Source: Mageeibacillus sp. UBA6980 (lineage in GTDB: Bacteria; Bacillota; Clostridia; Saccharofermentanales; Saccharofermentanaceae). Taken from it: a stretch of 31,979 nt of DNA. The position numbers were made by a program, and so were the translations under genes. Below are positions 7,177 to 14,594 of this stretch, piece by piece. The DNA lies in the NCBI GenBank assembly GCA_002450095.1, contig DJYK01000017.1, forward strand, positions 1 to 31,979, given 5' to 3'. Each line of letters starts with the position of its first letter. Position 1 is the stretch's first letter. The notes under the pieces were generated by a model. It was given only the letters and a program-made list of their open reading frames with translations, ran no database searches and was not told where the DNA came from.

Positions 7177-9619
7177 CGACCTGAAAAACATGGATGAGAG
7201 AGAGTATCTTCTTGATACCGATATAGTGCCGGAAATCCCTGATTTTATTCAGGAGAAGTTTGACGGTGTTATGGACATGTTCACGTCTTATGCTTCGCGC
7301 GCCCGTCTGTCGGCGGATCGTATAAGCAGCGAGCAGGAGCTAATCAATAAAGCGTTTATTTTTGCCTATAAGGCTCACCGTAACCAAAAGAGGAAGAACG
7401 GAGAACTCTATATCGTTCATCCGATAGCGACTGCGGAGATACTTGCCGAGCTTGAAGTTGATGCCGAGTCCCTTGCTGCGGCTCTTCTTCATGACACCAT
7501 TGAGGACACTTCGGCGGATTCGGAGATGCTTAATACGCTTTTCGGCTCGACCATCACGCTCCTTGTTGAAGGCGTAACGAAGCTCAACAAGATCTCGTCT
7601 CATTCTAAGGTCGAGATGCAGGCTCAGAATACCCGTAAGATGCTCATCGCGATGACTCACGATCCGAGAGTTATCCTTATCAAGCTCGCCGACAGGCTTC
7701 ATAATATGCGTACGATGCAGTACCAGACACCCGAGAAGCAGGTGGAGAAGGCAAGGGAGACGCTCGATATTTACGCTCCTTTCGCAGAGAAATTCGGCGT
7801 GTTCAAGATCAAGTGGGAACTCGAGGATCTTTGTCTTCGTTATCTTGATAATGACAGCTACTATAAGCTCGTCGGCCTTATTTCCTCGAAGCGCTCCGAG
7901 AGAGAAGCCTTTATGGCTCATGTTATCTCCGAAATATCGGATAAGCTCGAGGACGAGGGCATGGAGCATTACGATGTCGACGGACGACCGAAGCATTTTT
8001 ACAGCATTTATAAGAAGTTGAACGATAACAAGCACGATGACATTAATCATATCTACGATATGTTCGCGTGCAGGATCGTCGTGGATTCCATAGCCGACTG
8101 CTACAAAGCGCTCGGTATAGTACACACGATGTATGTGCCGTTGCCCGGAAGGTTTAAGGACTATATAGCGAATCCGAAGGAGAACGGTTACCAGTCTTTG
8201 CACACGACCGTAAAGCGTCACGGCGGCAAGAGCTTCGGCGAGACGACTTTCGAGGTTCAGATCAGAACATACAGTATGCATATCGAGGCCGAATACGGTA
8301 TTGCCGCGCATTGGCATTATAAGGAAGCCGGTAATTCCAAGGCGTTTAAGGAAGACGCATACGATGAGAGGATCAAGTGGATAAGGCAGTTCCTCGATGC
8401 ACAGAAGGATTCGGATGATCCTTTGGATTTCATGGAACTCCTTAAGAACAATATCATCCCTAATGAGGTGTTTGTATTTACTCCCAAGGGTAAGATCATC
8501 AGGCTTCCTTCCGGTTCATGTCCGATCGATTTTGCTTATGCCATTCACAGCGGCATCGGTAATCATATGCACGGAGCAAAGGTCAACGGCAGGATAGTTC
8601 CGCTTTCTTATGTTCTTAAATCCGGAGATGAAGTCGAGATCATGGCATCCGATAAGATCAAAGGACCTTCCAGGGACTGGGTCAAGATCGTTAAGACGGC
8701 ATCGGCAAGATCCAAGATCAATGCCTGGTTCAAAAAGCTCGACAGGGATGAGAATATCGCGGAAGGCAAGAAGCTCCTTGAAAGAGAGATGGATAAGAAC
8801 GGCTTTACGAGTTCGCAGCTCATGATAATCGATAACGTAAAGAACGTTCTCGACAGATTCAGCTGCAATACGGTAGATGATCTGTATGCAGCCATAGGGT
8901 ATGGTTCCATTCAGGTCGGTAAGGTGTTCGGCAGGCTTCGTGACGAGTACATCAAGACCTTAAGCGAAGAAGAACGTCTCGATATGGGCTACAGGACTGC
9001 TTCCGACGGACAGATAGTCTACTATAATCCCAAGAACCTCCCCGAAGAACTCGGTAAGGGTGACGTTAATAAAGTGCCTCAGAATCCCGACAAACATGTG
9101 TCCGGTAAGAAGGGCATCAAGATGGTCGAGGACGGGATCATCATCGAAGGACTCGTTCATCCCCTGGTGCGTATTGCCAATTGCTGTAATCCGATACCGG
9201 GCGAGGATATCATCGGATACGTAACGCAGAGCAACGGAGTAACCGTACATAAAGCGACGTGCCCCAATATCGCACATATAAAGGCGGTAAAGGACCGTTC
9301 CGATAAGGATAAGCGTAAGTTCGAGCGCCTTATCAATGCAGCATGGGCAGACAGCAAGGAGGGTAAGACTTACGGTTTTATGTCCAATATCGTGCTGATT
9401 GCTCAGGAGTGTTCTCTGACTTTGCTTTTTGCGGATGTTTCCGCGATATTCAGTGACGAGCATGTCGATATAAAGGATATAAAGCAGCCGAAAAAGATAT
9501 CAGGCGGTTCATATACGGAGTTTGTCGTAACGGCGGTCTTCCGGAACAGAGAACAGCTTGAACGCGTTACGAGCAAGCTCAAAGCATTGCCGTACATAAC
9601 CAATACGTTCAGGAAGTAA
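7169..9619 (+). CDS. relA: Bifunctional (p)ppGpp synthetase/hydrolase Rel
   Basis: The protein is 816 residues. The HD hydrolase domain has YIVHP (81-85), HDTIED (108-113) and IKLADRLHNM (171-180). The synthetase domain has GRPKHFYSIYKK (272-283) and the RFKD motif (328-331) that marks bifunctional Rel/SpoT enzymes rather than the EFDD of RelA. The rest is a TGS domain (about 432-493), a conserved-cysteine zinc finger (NCCNPIPG at 671-678 with VHKATC to 698) and a C-terminal ACT domain (about 741-816). The enzyme makes and degrades the stringent-response alarmone when uncharged tRNA is sensed on the ribosome. All catalytic motifs are intact. ATG at 7169 has GAGG about ten bases upstream inside recJ. 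A recJ-rel pair is unusual compared with the common apt-rel order. Confidence 0.96.
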   Translation: MDDDLKNMDEREYLLDTDIVPEIPDFIQEKFDGVMDMFTSYASRARLSADRISSEQELINKAFIFAYKAHRNQKRKNGELYIVHPIATAEILAELEVDAESLAAALLHDTIEDTSADSEMLNTLFGSTITLLVEGVTKLNKISSHSKVEMQAQNTRKMLIAMTHDPRVILIKLADRLHNMRTMQYQTPEKQVEKARETLDIYAPFAEKFGVFKIKWELEDLCLRYLDNDSYYKLVGLISSKRSEREAFMAHVISEISDKLEDEGMEHYDVDGRPKHFYSIYKKLNDNKHDDINHIYDMFACRIVVDSIADCYKALGIVHTMYVPLPGRFKDYIANPKENGYQSLHTTVKRHGGKSFGETTFEVQIRTYSMHIEAEYGIAAHWHYKEAGNSKAFKEDAYDERIKWIRQFLDAQKDSDDPLDFMELLKNNIIPNEVFVFTPKGKIIRLPSGSCPIDFAYAIHSGIGNHMHGAKVNGRIVPLSYVLKSGDEVEIMASDKIKGPSRDWVKIVKTASARSKINAWFKKLDRDENIAEGKKLLEREMDKNGFTSSQLMIIDNVKNVLDRFSCNTVDDLYAAIGYGSIQVGKVFGRLRDEYIKTLSEEERLDMGYRTASDGQIVYYNPKNLPEELGKGDVNKVPQNPDKHVSGKKGIKMVEDGIIIEGLVHPLVRIANCCNPIPGEDIIGYVTQSNGVTVHKATCPNIAHIKAVKDRSDKDKRKFERLINAAWADSKEGKTYGFMSNIVLIAQECSLTLLFADVSAIFSDEHVDIKDIKQPKKISGGSYTEFVVTAVFRNREQLERVTSKLKALPYITNTFRK

Positions 9620-9621
9620 TT

Positions 9622-9762
9622 TCAGCCTATAAGCTCGGAAATGAAATAGATATCGAGAAGGACCGTGAGGACCAGTATCATGGCACAGATAATATAGACT
9701 GCACCTTTATGCAGTCTGTCATCTTTTCTCTTTTGTCTGATGTTGAATTCCTCATTAGCCAT
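9622..9762 (-). CDS. Small single-pass membrane protein, 46 residues
   Basis: The ORF has 47 codons including the stop. It begins MANEEFNIRQKRKDDRLHKG, a charged and basic head. A single hydrophobic helix follows at about 21-39 (VYIICAMILVLTVLLDIYF), and it ends SELIG. The head-plus-helix layout predicts a cytoplasmic N-terminus and one membrane span by the positive-inside rule. Its stop lies two bases from the rel stop (tail to tail). A TATAAT on the minus strand at 9769-9774 sits six bases before the ATG, and there is no Shine-Dalgarno, so the mRNA may be leaderless. No homologue is recognised. The gene is real if the promoter and the clean signal-like topology are not chance. Confidence 0.55.
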   Translation of the reverse strand: MANEEFNIRQKRKDDRLHKGAVYIICAMILVLTVLLDIYFISELIG

Positions 9763-9806
9763 ACACCGATTATATTCACGAGTGATATTTCAATGTTGTC
9801 TATGAT

Positions 9807-9835
9807 GTGACAATCAATTAACAAAAATCTATAAT
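9807..9835 (+). promoter_or_regulatory. Promoter of the WYL operon, probably leaderless
   Basis: GTGACA (9807-9812), a 17-base spacer and TATAAT (9830-9835) end six bases before the ATG at 9842. Transcription should start at the start codon. A divergent TATAAT (9769-9774, minus strand) serves the 46-residue gene. Confidence 0.7.
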
Positions 9836-9841
9836 CCGATT

Positions 9842-11053
9842 ATGCCGTACAGTGAACTGATCAAAAACTATGAGAATGTAAGAAAATACCTTAGGGATTT
9901 TTACCTTTACGGATTCAGAAGCCGCTCGGATTACGATGCGAAGAGTTTAAGGACTTATGACGATACGAGGCGGAGGATCGGTTCATGGCTTGACGAGTAT
10001 ATGTGCTTCAGGAATACTCCGGACGGTAAGATAGTTTTTATTTCCATCGACAGCAGGCAGAATGAGGCTAACCCTCTTTTCAGGACATGGAAGAGTAAGA
10101 GCTTTACGGCGGGGGACATAACGCTTCATTTTATCCTTATGGATATCTTAAATGAAGACGAGGGATTGCCGTTAAGTTCCGTAATGGATGCTCTGTCTGA
10201 TTATTCCGAAGGATTTACGGAACCTCGCATCTTCGATGAGTCTACGGTAAGGAAGAAGCTTAAGGAATACATAAGCGAAGGTATCGTTACCGAGAAGAAG
10301 AGCGGGAAGAGGGTATTGTATCTTAAAGGCAAGAGTATACCTCCTGCAAATCCCGAGATCACCCGGTTCTTTTCCGAGACCGCTCCTTTGGGAGTCATAG
10401 GTTCATTTATAGACGATAAGAATGAAGAGTCATGCAGGTTCATAAGGATCAAACATCACTATCTTACCGATGTGCTCGACAGCGACGTGCTTCTTAGCAT
10501 ATTCATTGCAATGCGGCAGAACATGGCTGTAAGGATTAGTTACACAAGTAAAAATAATAAAGAGATAACTGACACGGTCCTTCCTCTTAAGATCAAGGTG
10601 AGCACTCAAAACGGGCGTGAATATCTTATGGGAAGGTCATTAAACAGGAACCGTATCACGTCAACCCGTATCGACAGGATAACCGGGATAAAGCCTTCGG
10701 ATGAAGTTATGGATCGCGAAAGGGCCGTAAGACAACTTGAGTCGATGGAGCCTTTTATCTGGGGTGTAGTAGCAGGCGGAAGAAAGCAGCATATCCTGCT
10801 TGAGATAAGATACGAAGAATATGAGAAGTTCATTCCTCAAAGGCTTATGCGCGAACGAAGGAACGGTAAAGTGACGGTTGTACGTGACGGGCTTATACGG
10901 TTTGAAGCGGATGTGTACGATCTGACCGAGATGTTCCCCTGGCTTCGGACCTTTATAGGGAGGATCGTAACGCTTCAGATGTCGGACAAGAAGCTGGAGC
11001 AGCGTTTCATGGACGACATAAGGGAAATGGGAAGACTATATGCTGTACAGTGA
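9842..11053 (+). CDS. WYL-domain transcriptional regulator, first of a pair
   Basis: The protein is 403 residues. After an N-terminal helical part, a winged-helix region at about 88-160 includes the stretch TVRKKLKEYISEGIVTEKKSG. A WYL-type ligand-binding domain follows at about 215-290 (MAVRISYTSKNNKEITD, then REYLMGRSLNRNRI), and then a C-terminal WCX-like extension. WYL proteins are DNA-binding regulators that sense nucleotide or nucleic-acid ligands and often control stress, DNA repair or phage-defence genes. The WYL motif itself is degenerate here (EYLMGRS). The ATG at 9842 has no Shine-Dalgarno but a perfect -10 box six bases upstream. The gene overlaps the second WYL gene by 14 bases, and both begin with a similar MxYSEL peptide. 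Confidence 0.85.
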   Translation: MPYSELIKNYENVRKYLRDFYLYGFRSRSDYDAKSLRTYDDTRRRIGSWLDEYMCFRNTPDGKIVFISIDSRQNEANPLFRTWKSKSFTAGDITLHFILMDILNEDEGLPLSSVMDALSDYSEGFTEPRIFDESTVRKKLKEYISEGIVTEKKSGKRVLYLKGKSIPPANPEITRFFSETAPLGVIGSFIDDKNEESCRFIRIKHHYLTDVLDSDVLLSIFIAMRQNMAVRISYTSKNNKEITDTVLPLKIKVSTQNGREYLMGRSLNRNRITSTRIDRITGIKPSDEVMDRERAVRQLESMEPFIWGVVAGGRKQHILLEIRYEEYEKFIPQRLMRERRNGKVTVVRDGLIRFEADVYDLTEMFPWLRTFIGRIVTLQMSDKKLEQRFMDDIREMGRLYAVQ

Positions 11054-11960
11054 ACTATACGGAGCATATTATAACTGCGTCGCCGGGATATTAAGGATCG
11101 CATTGGATCACGCCCCCTCCTTAAGTGAGATGGAGGAAGTGATCCGTAAAAAGGGATTTGCCGAGAGTTCGGCGAGCCTTATAAACAGTCTCAGAAATGA
11201 GGAATTCATGCTGATCCGTAAGGACGGTTCCACTCCGATATCGCATGATCCTTCAATGCCGTTGACCTCGATACAGAAGATGTGGCTTAAGGCTGTTTCT
11301 TTGGATCCGCGTTACAGATTGTTCGGCGAGCCTATTGAAGAGCTCGACGATGTTCCCCCGTTGTTTTATCCCGAGGATATCGATTATTTTGACAGATATC
11401 TTGACGGTGATGATTATTCCGATCCCGTTTACCGCGCGCATTTTAAGGCTGTTCTCGAAGCCGTCCGCGAAGGACGAACGATATGTGTTAAGGTGCCGGC
11501 AAGAAGCGGCAGGACCAAGACAGTCGTCTTCCGTCCGGATATCATAGAGTATTCTTCCAAAGACGATAAATTCAGAGCCCTCGGCGTCAGCCGCAGGGGC
11601 AATACCGTTATAAATATGAATAAGATCATAAGCGTTACGCCCTCAGAAGAGGATTTGCAATTGCCCGAAGCCCGCTTTCAGAGCAATCGGCTGATCGAGT
11701 TCGAGCTCATCGATTTGAGAAACGCTCTCGAGCGCGTTATGTTCGGTTTTGCCCATTTCGAGAAAGAAGTTATAAAGCAGGACGATAAAAGATATCTGGT
11801 CAGAATTAAATACGATCGTGATGACGAGACGGAGTTGATAATACGAATAATGTCGTTCGGGCCGATGATCAAAGTTACAAAACCGTCTTCGGCAGTAAAT
11901 GAGATAAGGAACAGATTAAGTTCGCAACTTTTTTTCCGTGATAATAAGTCTTCCTGTTGA
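11040..11960 (+). CDS. WYL-domain regulator, second of a pair
   Basis: The protein is 306 residues. The N-terminal part has a possible small winged helix (LSEMEEVIRKKGFAESSASL). It is followed by the linker IQKMWLKAVSLDPRYRLFG, a hallmark of clostridial WYL proteins. The WYL domain is at about 135-205 (TICVKVPARSGRTKTVVF, then KFRALGVSRRGNTVINM), and a C-terminal extension follows. It starts inside the 3' end of the first WYL gene (overlap 14 bases, with GGGAAG upstream), so the two products are made together and may form a heterodimer. This is inferred; WYL proteins are often dimers. Target genes are unknown. The next gene downstream is a slipin, 372 bases away. Confidence 0.82.
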   Translation: MLYSELYGAYYNCVAGILRIALDHAPSLSEMEEVIRKKGFAESSASLINSLRNEEFMLIRKDGSTPISHDPSMPLTSIQKMWLKAVSLDPRYRLFGEPIEELDDVPPLFYPEDIDYFDRYLDGDDYSDPVYRAHFKAVLEAVREGRTICVKVPARSGRTKTVVFRPDIIEYSSKDDKFRALGVSRRGNTVINMNKIISVTPSEEDLQLPEARFQSNRLIEFELIDLRNALERVMFGFAHFEKEVIKQDDKRYLVRIKYDRDDETELIIRIMSFGPMIKVTKPSSAVNEIRNRLSSQLFFRDNKSSC

Positions 11961-12138
11961 TAGATTATCAATGCAGGTCGGTGATACCTGTGATTTGCAA
12001 AACAGGCACTTGCGTCACAGCGGTACACGAAGAGTTCTTCGGTGTATTCCGGGTATCGGGACAAGCGCGGTAAAAGATTAGGCTCAAAACCTTTTTGAAT
12101 CGGTTCGAATCCGAAGTAAGAAGATCAAGAGGATTTTT
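11961..12138 (+). other. Gene-free stretch with hairpins and a T-run, possible small RNA or operon end
   Basis: No credible ORF is seen. One hairpin at 11988-12020 has outer stem CTGTGA / TCACAG and inner GCAA / TTGC. A second at 12024-12046 has TACAC then GAAG paired with CTTC and GTGTA, with one bulged G and loop AGTT. Near the end, GAATCC (12107-12112) could pair with GGATTT before a run of T residues (12133-12138), a weak terminator. A GGTTCGAATCC motif at 12102-12112 resembles a tRNA T-arm. Either the region is only the 3' end of the WYL operon or it encodes a structured RNA. I cannot assign a family. Confidence 0.4.
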
Positions 12139-12153
12139 TACCTTAAATAACAA

Positions 12154-12291
12154 TAAGTCATCCGGTCAGGACCTTAGTCCGATATCGGATACCGTGTAAG
12201 AAGACAGTTAAGGCCAATGATATTGATATGCATCCGCCTTGATGATCGTGCACTTAAGACTTTGGCCGGTCCCGGCCATACGGATGACTTA
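12154..12291 (+). promoter_or_regulatory. Structured leader element upstream of the slipin gene
   Basis: An 11-bp perfect closing helix TAAGTCATCCG / CGGATGACTTA (12154-12164 with 12281-12291) encloses about 116 bases. Inside, GGACC (12169-12173) pairs with GGTCC (12268-12272). Next to it on the right strand GGCCAA (12212-12217) pairs with TTGGCC (12262-12267). Between their left strands TCCG-ATAT-CGGA (12178-12189) forms a hairpin, giving a three-way junction. An inner arm pairs CATC (12231-12234) with GATG (12241-12244). An alternative is GGCCGG / CCGGCC at 12264-12277, which would break the GGACC helix. The slipin ribosome binding site lies 30 bases downstream. The layout suits a cis-acting RNA or a small RNA; no known riboswitch consensus is recognised. 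Confidence 0.5.
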
Positions 12292-12332
12292 ATCTGTCGG
12301 ATATTAATTATGTATCAAGGAGATAAAGGAAA

Positions 12333-13430
12333 ATGAGAAAGATTATCGTAAACGAAAGACAGACAGGTTTAATGTTCAATAACGGCAGGTTCGTCAAGGT
12401 GATGGATGCCGGTAAGTATATTCTTATGGGCGGCAAGACAGCTGAGATATTTGATATCAGGGAGGAGATCACACCTTCTGCCATCGATATCGATTCTCTT
12501 GTCGTAAGACCGGAAGCGGATTTATTTTTTGATGTCGTTAAGGTCGGTCAGGGCAGGCTCGCTTTAAGATACCTTAACGGTATCTTTGAGGGTGTGCTCA
12601 CCCCCGGTACGCACGCTTTCTCCAAGAAGGCGGGAACTAATGAGTTCAAGGTCTTCGATGTTACCACAAAAGTCGCACCGGATTTCCCTACTGAACTTTT
12701 TGACAAGATCGATCCCGATCTTTACAGAAGGTATAGCGTTCAGGAGAACAAGAAGGGTGTTCTCTACATCGACGGAAAGATAGATGGCGTCATCGACTCC
12801 GGTGACTACTTCTTCTGGAATACCGATAAGGACGTTGTTATTGATACCATCGATATGAGACTTACCCCCATGACCATCCTTGGCCAGGAAGTAATGACTG
12901 TCGATAAGGTTCCCGTAAGGGTGACATTCGTCTTGAACTACAAGATCATCGATGCGATTGGTCTTGTAACTTCCGTGAAAAACTACGAAGACCAAATGTA
13001 CAGGATTGCTCAGCTCGCTTTAAGAGAGATCGTCGGCAGAAGAAAGCTCGACGAGCTTATTGAAGATAAGGACGGCATCACCGGCTTTGTCTTTGATAAG
13101 ATGAAAGAAAAATGCCGCGAGTTCTTTATTGAGGTTGTCGATGCAGGTGTCAAGGACATTATCCTCCCGGGGTCCATCAGGGACATTATGAATACTGTCC
13201 TCGTTGCCCAGAAGAAGGCTGAGGCCAACGTCATCACAAGACGTGAAGAAGTTGCTTCCACAAGGTCATTGCTCAATACGGCTAAGCTTATGGAAGAGAA
13301 CCCCACTCTCTATAAGCTTAAGGAACTTGAATACGTCGAGCGTATCTGCGAGAACGTCGGCAACATCAACATCGGTTCTTCCGGTGATCTTCTGACTGCC
13401 GTTTCCTCCATCATCGGCAAGAAGTCATGA
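12333..13430 (+). CDS. Slipin/SPFH (band 7) family protein with repeated N-terminal modules
   Basis: The protein is 365 residues. Residues 1-175 contain three related beta-rich modules. Each has a G-x-L start, then xxG-xxxxVxxPG-type turns and a closing VxxFD or VIDTID strand: NERQTGLMFNNGRFVKVMDAG (as two parts: NERQTGLMF, NNGRFVKVMDAGKY), KVGQGRLALRYLNGIFEGVL, and QENKKGVLYIDGKIDGVIDS. An SPFH domain follows at about 175-300 (VPVRVTFVLNYKIIDA, then LALREIVGRRKLDELI). A helical, charged C-terminus carries AQKKAEANVITRREE, typical of slipins. No transmembrane anchor is seen, so membrane binding would be peripheral. SPFH proteins form ring-like scaffolds at membranes. The start has AAGGAGATAAAGGA upstream. 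The gene appears monocistronic. Confidence 0.85.
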   Translation: MRKIIVNERQTGLMFNNGRFVKVMDAGKYILMGGKTAEIFDIREEITPSAIDIDSLVVRPEADLFFDVVKVGQGRLALRYLNGIFEGVLTPGTHAFSKKAGTNEFKVFDVTTKVAPDFPTELFDKIDPDLYRRYSVQENKKGVLYIDGKIDGVIDSGDYFFWNTDKDVVIDTIDMRLTPMTILGQEVMTVDKVPVRVTFVLNYKIIDAIGLVTSVKNYEDQMYRIAQLALREIVGRRKLDELIEDKDGITGFVFDKMKEKCREFFIEVVDAGVKDIILPGSIRDIMNTVLVAQKKAEANVITRREEVASTRSLLNTAKLMEENPTLYKLKELEYVERICENVGNINIGSSGDLLTAVSSIIGKKS

Positions 13431-13444
13431 TACAGCCTTTACCG

Positions 13445-13475
13445 CGGCGGGGTCTTCTGTTCTGAGGCCCCGCCG
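13445..13475 (+). terminator. GC-rich hairpin after the slipin gene
   Basis: CGGCGGGG (13445-13452) pairs with CCCCGCCG (13468-13475) around a 15-base loop, just after the stop. There is no T-run (TATTAAG follows), so it may act as an inefficient terminator or an mRNA 3' stabiliser. Confidence 0.45.
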
Positions 13476-13541
13476 TATTAAGTGACGAAGGAGCCCGGAT
13501 TAAGTTCTTAAGAGGTCCTTAACGGTCAGTTCATACTTCTG

Positions 13542-13550
13542 TGGTACAAT
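13542..13550 (+). promoter_or_regulatory. Extended -10 promoter of the SH3-3D gene, probably leaderless
   Basis: TG-G-TACAAT at 13542-13550 ends six bases before the ATG at 13557. No Shine-Dalgarno sequence lies between them, and no clear -35 is seen. Confidence 0.6.
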
Positions 13551-13556
13551 ATACCG

Positions 13557-14558
13557 ATGCGATTCGTTGATTCGACATTGAAAGACAGTTTAACACGCGA
13601 CAAGATCCGGATGGGTGCAAGTATTGCCGCGGTAGTTGTATTGAGCCTTTTGGTAGTAATGGGCATATATACTCTTCTCGATTCCAGAGCAAGGGAAGAC
13701 CGCGCAAGACGTAATGCTCAGGCTGATGTCTTATTGGAAGCTGCCGAGTCAGAGACTTCTGTGTCAGCCGCCTCGGAAACAGAGGCGTCCGTATCAGAGA
13801 CACCGGATGAGACGGAACCTTCCGAACTCGTTCCGTTGTTGGCTGAAACTTCCGAAGCCGAGACTGAACCGGTTGAACCGTCGGAGGAGACTCAGCCGAC
13901 CGAACAGGAAACAACTGTTGCAACTACCGATCCCAATGCCGTTGAAGAATTCTACACAGCCGTCTATGCCTCGAGCGAGATCAATCTCCGGACCGGCCCG
14001 GGTACCGGTTACGATGTTGTAAGAGTTATCCATACGGGTGAGGGGATCGACGTAACCGGACGCACTGCATCCGGCTGGTACCGTACATACAGCGGCAATT
14101 ATGTGCTCATAAGCCTTACGCAGGAGGAGCCTATCGCCACAACCGCTGCAACTGCAGCCCAGACAACCGCCGCTCAGACGACTTCTGCCGCTACCACTGC
14201 CCCCAGACCTACTACTCCCGTCAATAATGAGGGAGCAACCGCGGGATCGGCAGATACTTCCGGAATGACATACTACGGAACCTGCCATATTACGTTCTAT
14301 GGTCCTCAGCAGTTAAGTGACGGATCCTGGAGTACGACCACTGCTACAGGCACTACATGTTCGGAGGGAAGGACGGTTGCGGCTGACTGGGATATCTTCC
14401 CTTCCGGTACAGTGCTTTATATTCCTAACGATCCTCTCGGAGGAGACGGCTACTATACGGTCGAGGATAGAGGTCCGGGTGTTAACGGAAACCATCTCGA
14501 TCTTTATGCTAACGGCAGCCATCAGGTTACGGACTGCGAAGTGTATATTGTCGGTTGA
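13557..14558 (+). CDS. Membrane-anchored SH3b and 3D-domain cell wall protein
   Basis: The protein is 333 residues. A short cytoplasmic head precedes one membrane helix at about 20-40. A long Glu/Ser/Thr-rich linker (about 55-130) leads to a bacterial SH3 domain (about 135-188; SSEINLRTGPGTGYDVV). A second Thr/Ala-rich linker (190-230) leads to a C-terminal 3D domain (about 238-333). Its conserved aspartates are visible in AADWD, TVEDRG (304) and HLDLY (315). The 3D domain is a double-psi beta barrel related to MltA lytic transglycosylases, so the protein probably cuts peptidoglycan outside the membrane. Extra cysteines (243, 268, 327) could form disulfides. The start has no Shine-Dalgarno but an extended -10 box six bases upstream. 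Confidence 0.87.
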   Translation: MRFVDSTLKDSLTRDKIRMGASIAAVVVLSLLVVMGIYTLLDSRAREDRARRNAQADVLLEAAESETSVSAASETEASVSETPDETEPSELVPLLAETSEAETEPVEPSEETQPTEQETTVATTDPNAVEEFYTAVYASSEINLRTGPGTGYDVVRVIHTGEGIDVTGRTASGWYRTYSGNYVLISLTQEEPIATTAATAAQTTAAQTTSAATTAPRPTTPVNNEGATAGSADTSGMTYYGTCHITFYGPQQLSDGSWSTTTATGTTCSEGRTVAADWDIFPSGTVLYIPNDPLGGDGYYTVEDRGPGVNGNHLDLYANGSHQVTDCEVYIVG

Positions 14559-14594
14559 TAAAAGCAATATCTATTCAGAGATGAGGAAATAATA

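Noticed and set aside
7340..8317. Long minus-strand frame inside rel
   Set aside because: A shadow of the rel coding frame; the plus-strand protein has all conserved motifs.
11678..12064. Minus-strand gene opposite the second WYL gene
   Set aside because: It lies on the complement of a well-supported coding region and has no ribosome binding site or family features.
12045..12126. A tRNA gene, perhaps tRNA-Leu(CAA), in the WYL-slipin gap
   Set aside because: The T-loop motif GGTTCGAATCC and a CTCAAAA loop are present, but the acceptor stem pairs at only about five of seven positions, the D-arm is not recognisable and the variable arm is too short for a leucine tRNA. At best it is a relic.
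12154..12291. 6S RNA
   Set aside because: The long closing helix suggests it, but the internal fold is a three-way junction rather than one long rod with a central bubble, and no terminator follows before the slipin ribosome binding site.
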